Of a stretch of DNA of 5,746 nucleotides, positions 1-4,295 are shown in pieces; position 1 is the first letter of the stretch; each line of letters starts with the position of its first letter. Both the position numbers and the translations under genes were made by a program. The notes below the pieces were generated by a model. It was not told the DNA's origin. It did not search any database and saw only the letters and a list, made by a program, of their open reading frames with translations. The stretch comes from an uncultured Nitrospirota bacterium (GTDB taxonomy: Bacteria; Nitrospinota; Nitrospinia; SZUA-224), in contig CAJVYE010000085.1 of NCBI GenBank assembly GCA_913009285.1, forward strand, positions 1 through 5,746, in the 5' to 3' direction.

Positions 1-600
1 AGAGAGGCGTGCCGGAGAGATACCCTCTTCTATGAAAAACCTCACCACATTACTTGCCCGCCCTGATGAGAGTTCCCAGTTAGAAGGAAACCGTTCAGTA
101 TTGATAGGTATATCATCGGTATGTCCCTCAATCAGTATCTTATATGTGTTTTCCTTCAGGATAGATGACACCTTCCTGAGAAATCTCTTTGTATCTTCTA
201 ATATCCTGATATCCCCCAATTCGAAGAATGCCCCTCCCCTTGCATAGAGCACAATCCCACGTGTATCAGATGTGATTTCTATATCCCTTGATAGATTTTC
301 ATCTGTGATGATCTTTTCTATCTCCACCTTCACCTGATCCAATATCTCCTGCTGTCCTGTCTTCTTTACCGTCCCGCCAAGGGCCTCGCCTAGTGCCTTC
401 ATGGCAAATCTATACTTCTCAGAATCCACCGAGGATATAGAGAAGAGTAAGACAAAAAAGGTAAGAAGGAGTGCCATCAAATCCCCAAAGGTCATGATCC
501 ACCCCATTTCCTCGGCCGATTCTTCTTTACCCTCCTCCTTTATAGCAATATATTCTGAGTCTGATAACATCCTTTTCATAACGAATGAGACCCGTCCCAT
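1..600 (-). CDS. motB: Flagellar stator protein MotB (PomB/MotS-like), C-terminus cut by window edge
   Basis: MotB forms the torque-generating stator with MotA and anchors it to peptidoglycan. The first 200 residues are visible and the gene runs off the left edge. After a charged cytoplasmic N-terminus there is one membrane helix (about residues 34-56) containing FGDLMALLLTFFVLLF. Its Asp40 is the expected ion-carrying residue. A linker or plug region follows, then an OmpA-like peptidoglycan-binding domain from about residue 115, with GHTDDIPI at 159-166 and NWELSSGRA at 174-182. The ATG lies 4 bases after the motA stop, and a GAGG overlapping that stop serves as ribosome site. A second Met at residue 8 is a possible start but has a poorer ribosome site. 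Translation is probably coupled to motA. The TF-x-D context before Asp40 resembles MotS/PomB more than E. coli MotB, but the coupling ion cannot be decided from this. Confidence 0.93.
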   Translation of the reverse strand, partial: MGRVSFVMKRMLSDSEYIAIKEEGKEESAEEMGWIMTFGDLMALLLTFFVLLFSISSVDSEKYRFAMKALGEALGGTVKKTGQQEILDQVKVEIEKIITDENLSRDIEITSDTRGIVLYARGGAFFELGDIRILEDTKRFLRKVSSILKENTYKILIEGHTDDIPINTERFPSNWELSSGRASNVVRFFIEEGISPARLS

Positions 601-604
601 ATCC

Positions 605-1408
605 TCACAATTCAGACATCCTCCTTGTGCTTCTTAATATAGTTTGATAGTGGGCTACCCGTATATCCGGTGGGAGGAATGAGTTTAACTTCCTTTCAAT
701 AATCCTTGGATTAATCCCCGCCTGTATCATAATAATCCCTTCGATTATTATTCTATTCCTTAACATCTCATCATCTGTTCTCGATCTTAGCTTCTCTGCT
801 ACTGGCATAAAGAAAAGGTTGGCCATCATGGCTCCATAAAATGTAGTTAATAATGCCAGCGCCATCCCTGAACCGAGATTCTCAGCAGATGCACTTCCCC
901 CCATACTCCTTAACATGGCAACTAAGCCTATCAATGTGCCTATCAGCCCGAAGGCAGGGGCGAATTTCCCACCTGTCCTGAATATGTGCTCTCCGCCCCT
1001 GTGTCTTACCTGCACAAAATCTAATTCGGTCTCCAGTACATCCCTGATAAAATCTGTAGGGTGCCCATCTATTACCATCTCGAGTCCCAATCTGACAAAT
1101 CTGTTACCGCTGGTCTTTATATCCTCCTCCAGACTCAAGAGAGATCTTTGCCTCGCCTTCATTGCGAGCCGTACCATCAGAGCTATAACCCATGAAGGTG
1201 GCTGGATATCCCGTCTGAATATCTGCATCAAGATACCCATAACATTAAAGACTCTGGGTAGTGGAAAACTGATGAAGAGAGCAGCGAGTGTGCCTCCAAA
1301 GGTAATCATAAAGGATGGATAACTTAGAAATATTTTGAATCCGCCTTGCTGGAATATGGCTATGAATAATAAAGATACGCCGGTTATTATGCCGAGAATA
1401 GTCGACAT
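605..1408 (-). CDS. motA: Flagellar stator protein MotA (PomA/MotP-like)
   Basis: This 267-residue inner-membrane protein has four predicted helices, at about residues 3-20, 32-50, 148-167 and 179-203. The large cytoplasmic loop between helices 2 and 3 contacts the rotor protein FliG. Arg86 and Glu94 in KARQRSLLSLE match E. coli MotA Arg90 and Glu98, which act in the rotor contact. Pro151 and Pro202 match the two prolines needed for torque (E. coli 173 and 222). The GMALALLTTFYG segment in helix 4 is a family hallmark. Its length, compact loop and C-terminal IQAGINPRIIE region resemble PomA/MotP rather than the longer E. coli MotA. The ATG has an AGAGG nine bases upstream. That site sits directly after the U-tract of a terminator-like hairpin, so any transcript from upstream must read through it. 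motB follows after 4 bases. Confidence 0.95.
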   Translation of the reverse strand: MSTILGIITGVSLLFIAIFQQGGFKIFLSYPSFMITFGGTLAALFISFPLPRVFNVMGILMQIFRRDIQPPSWVIALMVRLAMKARQRSLLSLEEDIKTSGNRFVRLGLEMVIDGHPTDFIRDVLETELDFVQVRHRGGEHIFRTGGKFAPAFGLIGTLIGLVAMLRSMGGSASAENLGSGMALALLTTFYGAMMANLFFMPVAEKLRSRTDDEMLRNRIIIEGIIMIQAGINPRIIERKLNSFLPPDIRVAHYQTILRSTRRMSEL

Positions 1409-1422
1409 CCTTTTTTACCTCT

Positions 1423-1471
1423 AAAAAAAAAGCTTAGGACTCACTCAAGTTATCTTTGAGTGAGTCCTAAG
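1423..1471 (-). terminator. Intrinsic terminator or attenuator between pilZ and motA
   Basis: A perfect 16-bp inverted repeat, CTTAGGACTCACTCAA (1433-1448) against 1456-1471, encloses a 7-base loop. On the minus strand it is followed, after one C, by nine consecutive T (1431-1423). This is the textbook form of a Rho-independent terminator, though only 7 of the 16 stem pairs are GC. The 5' arm includes the TAG stop of the PilZ gene (1469-1467). The motA ribosome site begins immediately after the T-run, so no separate motA promoter fits downstream. It probably acts as a partial terminator or attenuator. Because both strands form the hairpin, only the T-run sets the direction. Confidence 0.85.
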
Positions 1472-2084
1472 TTATATCTATTCTACTCTTGGACTGTAGT
1501 AATTCACGCTGTCTCTTGAATGTGTATCCAATTATCTCTTCCCTATCATCCTCGTTTATTGCCGTAAACTCAATAGCTAGCTCATAGCCTTCCTTCTGGT
1601 TCTTTTCGGTCCCTGATTCTGTTATCCTTACCACCTCTCCGAGAGCTATAATAATAAAGTGATGAGTGCCGGGTGGAGATATAACTAACTTTAAGATAGT
1701 CCCCTTATCTACCTTTTTACTGCAGATCAATCTTAATCCAACACCGCTGATATCAACACATATTCCTTCCCTTCTCCCTTCTACATTATCTATAAAATCT
1801 TCCTGTCTCAGGAGGCCAAGGATCATATCCAATTTTTCATATATATCCTTAATCACCCTAACAAGCGTGGGATCAAGATGAGTGAGCTGCCTTTTTGTCT
1901 TACTATCCAACGACTGGATATCGAATAAATATGACTTTTCCATTCTGTCTTGTGTTCTACGGACAATAAATTCATCCTTAATATCTTTATATTCATCTTT
2001 CCTGATTACAGTAAATGTGATGGGAAATGAATCCTCAACTCTGGCAAATCTTCTCCCCTCATCTCTCTCTTCCATCCTTTCCAT
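1467..2084 (-). CDS. PilZ-domain protein with a helical insertion, likely c-di-GMP receptor
   Basis: This is a soluble protein of about 205 residues. PilZ domains bind cyclic di-GMP through an RxxxR motif and a downstream D/N-x-S-x-x-G motif. Both are visible: RRFAR at residues 11-15 and DISGVG at 111-116. In simple PilZ domains they are usually a few tens of residues apart, but here about 95 residues intervene. Part of that stretch (about 67-95, including VRVIKDIYEKLDMILGLL) looks like an amphipathic or coiled-coil helix, so oligomerisation is plausible. The C-terminus (EFTAINEDDREEIIGY, then KRQREL) is typical of PilZ proteins ending in a helix. A TTG lies directly before the chosen ATG; with AAGGG nine bases upstream, ATG is preferred. 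Its place ahead of motA-motB suggests control of motility, perhaps as a stator or rotor brake, but no partner is shown by sequence. Confidence 0.85.
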   Translation of the reverse strand: MERMEERDEGRRFARVEDSFPITFTVIRKDEYKDIKDEFIVRRTQDRMEKSYLFDIQSLDSKTKRQLTHLDPTLVRVIKDIYEKLDMILGLLRQEDFIDNVEGRREGICVDISGVGLRLICSKKVDKGTILKLVISPPGTHHFIIIALGEVVRITESGTEKNQKEGYELAIEFTAINEDDREEIIGYTFKRQRELLQSKSRIDIT

Positions 2085-2095
2085 CAATCACCACC

Positions 2096-2282
2096 CTTAG
2101 GGACGGGTCAGAAATAACTTGGCATTTTAGCATCTCATCTTCAGGCCATCTTTGATCGATCCTCACTCGCAAAATCCTCGATATAGCACTACTATTACTG
2201 CGGTTTTGCTCCCTCAGATCGAGCAAACCTGACCTAAATCTGAGCGCGAAAAATGCCAAGTTATTTCTGACCCGTCCCTAAG
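2096..2282. mobile_element. 187-bp palindromic MITE/REPIN-like element with 33-bp perfect terminal inverted repeats
   Basis: The 33 bases at 2096-2128, beginning CTTAGGGACGGGTCAG, recur exactly as their reverse complement at 2250-2282. The interior is also imperfectly palindromic about 2189: by hand count 28 of the 48 inner positions 2129-2176 pair with their mirror positions. A secondary hairpin (2202-2211 with 2221-2229, one bulged T) lies in the right half. TA dinucleotides border the GGGAC ends (2098-2099 and 2279-2280), which could be a target duplication or part of the repeat. There is no credible gene inside, so it would have to be moved in trans by a DDE or REP-associated (Y1) transposase; which one is inference. 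It fills most of the gap between two divergent genes and ends about a dozen bases from the PilZ start. Confidence 0.75.
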
Positions 2283-2288
2283 TTCTTC

Positions 2289-2317
2289 TTGACTTTCCGT
2301 TTAAATTTATTTAATCT
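2289..2317 (+). promoter_or_regulatory. Candidate sigma-70 promoter for amtB
   Basis: TTGACT (2289-2294) matches five of six bases of the -35 consensus. Two -10 candidates overlap: TAATCT (2312-2317) with a 17-base spacer, and TTTAAT (2310-2315) with a 15-base spacer. The site starts 7 bases beyond the palindromic element and about 110 bases before the amtB ATG, leaving a long leader. No good sigma-54 site was found, although nitrogen-controlled amtB genes often use one in Proteobacteria. This is a sequence match only. Confidence 0.4.
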
Positions 2318-2359
2318 AACAGGAATTTCTGATTGAAAAATCTAAATTTATTGCCTAAC
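2302..2359 (+). repeat. AT-rich direct repeat upstream of amtB
   Basis: TAAATTTATT occurs at 2302-2311 and 2343-2352, and each copy is followed within a few bases by CTAAC (2316-2320 and 2355-2359). The 41-base spacing is close to four helical turns. The first copy lies in a 6-2-6 palindrome (2301-2314) and overlaps the candidate -10 region. It may be a paired regulator site or chance in AT-rich DNA. Nothing else recognisable lies between here and the amtB ribosome site. Confidence 0.35.
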
Positions 2360-2428
2360 TATGTGGTCCAGATTGCAGAGCAAAAAGGTGTTTGAATGCG
2401 ACTTCTTTGAACAAGAAAAGGATAGATA

Positions 2429-3727
2429 ATGAAGCTGATTGGGAAAAAGATATTCTTTCTGATGATGTTCTTCTATGTTTTACTATGGGGAGGTTCAGGG
2501 CTGATTGCAGCAGAGGAGGTTACGGCTCGGATAGATAAAGGTGATACAGCCTGGATGATGATCTCAACAGCATTAGTTCTTTTGATGCTTCCTGGACTGG
2601 CTATGTTTTATGGAGGTATGGTCCGAAGGAAAAACGTACTTTCTTCTATGATGCACAGCTTTGCAGCTATGGGTGTGATCGGGATACAGTGGGTGATTAT
2701 CGGATACACCCTCTCGTTTGGACCGGATTATGGACACGTCATCGGAGGTCTGAAGTACTTTTTCTTGGATGGCATCGGCATGGATGCAGTGCATGGAACC
2801 ATTCCGAAGTATGTCTTTATAATGTTTCAAGGGATGTTTGCCATTATTACACCAGCACTGATCAGCGGAGCTATTGCCGAGCGAATGAAGTTTTCCACCT
2901 ATATTGTTTTTATCCTCGTTTGGTCTACATTGGTTTACGATCCAATAGCACACTGGGTCTGGGGAGATGGGGGCTGGCTTTTGAACATGGGTGCAATGGA
3001 CTATGCCGGGGGAACAGTGGTACACATCTCGTCAGGGATCTCTGCCCTTGCTGCGATTCTCCTTCTGAGAAAGCGGGAAGGATATCAAGAGATCAGGATA
3101 TTTCCACACAACCTCACACTTACCCTTGTGGGGGCCGGGCTTCTCTGGTTTGGGTGGTTTGGTTTTAATGCTGGGAGTGCCCTGGCCGCGGATATGAATG
3201 CTGCCCTGGCCTTTACTAATACCCAGATCGCCGCTGCTGCAGCATCGTTTTCATGGATGATGTCTGAATGGATGATTCAAAAGAAACCCAGCGCCCTGGG
3301 TGCTGCTTCAGGGATCGTGGCCGGTTTGGTGGCCATCACCCCAGCAGCTGGATTCGTGGAACCCAAATGGGCCATTGTAATCGGGTTTGCTGCTGGTATG
3401 ATCTGCTATTCAGCCATCCTGTTTAAAGGTAAAGCTGGCTATGATGATTCCCTGGATGCCTTTGGTGTCCACGGAGTCGGAGGGACAGTGGGCGCGCTGG
3501 CCACAGGCCTCTTTGCCACGATTAATGGAGCCGGATTGATCGCTGGAGAGCCCCGACAGCTTTTTGTTCAATTGATAGCAGTGATGGCCACGGCAATTTA
3601 TGCTTTTGTCATGACCCTGGTCATTGCATGGGTACTGGACAAGACTATGGGTCTCAGAGTCACACGTGATGATGAATCTACTGGTCTGGATCAGACGCAA
3701 CATGGAGAAATGGGATATAATTTCTAA
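2429..3727 (+). CDS. amtB: Ammonium channel AmtB (Amt/MEP/Rh family)
   Basis: This 432-residue inner-membrane channel takes up ammonium. Residues 1-28 look like a signal peptide (hydrophobic core, probable cleavage after LIAA), as in many AmtB precursors, and about eleven helices follow. The E. coli conduction-site residues all have counterparts: Phe133 and Phe137 in FQGMF, Trp178 in AHWVWG, Asp191 and His199 in MDYAGGTVVHI, Phe246 and Ser250 in GFNAGS, and His348 in FGVHGVGG. The twin histidines and Phe gate are thus intact. The C-terminal tail (GLRVTRDDE to the HGEMGY end) is the segment that normally docks the PII protein GlnK, yet no glnK or glnB adjoins this gene. The start is supported by AAAAGGA six bases upstream. 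Ile codons are mostly ATC/ATT, unlike the ATA-rich neighbours. The rhodanese gene follows after 31 bases, probably co-transcribed. Confidence 0.97.
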   Translation: MKLIGKKIFFLMMFFYVLLWGGSGLIAAEEVTARIDKGDTAWMMISTALVLLMLPGLAMFYGGMVRRKNVLSSMMHSFAAMGVIGIQWVIIGYTLSFGPDYGHVIGGLKYFFLDGIGMDAVHGTIPKYVFIMFQGMFAIITPALISGAIAERMKFSTYIVFILVWSTLVYDPIAHWVWGDGGWLLNMGAMDYAGGTVVHISSGISALAAILLLRKREGYQEIRIFPHNLTLTLVGAGLLWFGWFGFNAGSALAADMNAALAFTNTQIAAAAASFSWMMSEWMIQKKPSALGAASGIVAGLVAITPAAGFVEPKWAIVIGFAAGMICYSAILFKGKAGYDDSLDAFGVHGVGGTVGALATGLFATINGAGLIAGEPRQLFVQLIAVMATAIYAFVMTLVIAWVLDKTMGLRVTRDDESTGLDQTQHGEMGYNF

Positions 3728-3758
3728 ATTTATATCATTATAACTGGGGAGATATTGT

Positions 3759-4172
3759 ATGTTAAAGATATTATTAAAGAAAAGATATATACTGACCGTC
3801 ATTTTTATATCTATCATTATATCTGGTTATACACAACCAAAGGAGACTTTTTCAAATCAAAATAATACCTTCGATCTCGAACCATCCGCGCTTCGACAAT
3901 ATATACTTGAAAAGAATAAAGATTTTATGCTGATTGATGTGAGAACTCCCAAAGAATATAATCAAGGGTATATACCAACAGCAGTCCTTATTCCTTACAA
4001 TGAAATCGAAAGTCATACAGATGAAATCCCCAAAGAAAAGTTGATAGTTCTTTATTGTCGATCAGGGGGAAGAGCCGGTATTGCCGCTTCCAAGCTTAAA
4101 GCCCTCGGTTATAAAAAGGTGGTCAATTTTGGTGGTATAAACAGATGGACTTATGAGCTTGAGAAGAAGTAA
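3759..4172 (+). CDS. Small exported single-domain rhodanese
   Basis: This 137-residue protein has a basic N-terminus and a hydrophobic stretch (about residues 10-23), followed by a rhodanese fold from about residue 38. Rhodanese landmarks are LIDVRTPKEY (58-67), the active-site loop CRSGGRA with Cys100, and the terminal FGGINRW. Family members carry sulfur as a persulfide on this Cys. The loop fits sulfurtransferase activity rather than a dead domain; the acceptor is unknown. The hydrophobic segment should place the domain in the periplasm, either anchored or cleaved. It ends IISGYTQ, which resembles a lipobox with Tyr24 where the lipidated Cys would be. GGGGAG seven bases before the ATG is a strong ribosome site. 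It follows amtB by 31 bases, so it is probably in the same operon, though a link between sulfur transfer and ammonium uptake is not obvious. Confidence 0.9.
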   Translation: MLKILLKKRYILTVIFISIIISGYTQPKETFSNQNNTFDLEPSALRQYILEKNKDFMLIDVRTPKEYNQGYIPTAVLIPYNEIESHTDEIPKEKLIVLYCRSGGRAGIAASKLKALGYKKVVNFGGINRWTYELEKK

Positions 4173-4276
4173 TCCCGAGTAGCTGATTTATAGCATGCTT
4201 TTTCGCAGGCTGAAGCCTGCGGCTACCGGAAGAAAAGACTTCTTGTGCGAAAGCGGTGCAGATTCGGGTATTACTT
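4167..4276. repeat. Composite imperfect inverted repeat between rhodanese and lpd
   Basis: Two imperfect arm pairs nest around a central hairpin. The outer pair is AAGTAATCCCGA (4167-4178) with its complement at 4264-4276 (one bulged T). The inner pair is GCTTTTTCGCA (4198-4208) with TGCGAAAGC (4246-4254), with two unpaired T. The outer left arm includes the rhodanese stop codon. The layout suggests a REPIN-like insertion or a structured RNA leader for the next gene, but some pairing could be chance. I find no convincing promoter here. Confidence 0.4.
4204..4226 (-). repeat. REP-like palindrome with 5' GTAG
   Basis: CGCAGGC and GCCTGCG form a 7-bp GC-rich stem around a 4-base loop (4204-4221). 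Read on the minus strand it is preceded by GTAG (4226-4223) and CC. A GTAG-type tetranucleotide before a short GC-rich hairpin is the hallmark of REP sequences mobilised by REP-associated Y1 transposases (RAYTs). There is no T-run on either side, so it is unlikely to be an intrinsic terminator. Whether it recurs in the genome cannot be seen here. Confidence 0.6.
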
Positions 4277-4295
4277 GACAGAAAGGAGTAAGGTC

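Noticed and set aside
915..1322. 135-residue plus-strand open frame inside motA
   Set aside because: It lies opposite a clearly conserved MotA, and its translation resembles no known family.
2059..2259. 66-residue minus-strand open frame over the palindromic element
   Set aside because: It overlaps the PilZ start and the inverted repeat, has no recognisable domain or ribosome site, and arises from repeat sequence.
2333..2361. Second candidate promoter (TTGAAA with TAACTA) upstream of amtB
   Set aside because: The -10 matches at only about two positions, so it is weaker than the site at 2289-2317.
2363..2377. Possible sigma-54 promoter (TGG...TTGCA) upstream of amtB
   Set aside because: Only 8 bases separate the GG and GC elements; the sigma-54 consensus needs 10, and the TGGCAC block is poorly matched.
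2573..3168. Overlapping open frames of 150 (minus) and 159 (plus) residues inside amtB
   Set aside because: Both are out of frame with an intact AmtB carrying all conduction residues; they are shadows.
4204..4221. Hairpin after the rhodanese gene as an intrinsic terminator
   Set aside because: There is no T-run following the stem on either strand; the GTAG prefix fits a REP sequence better.
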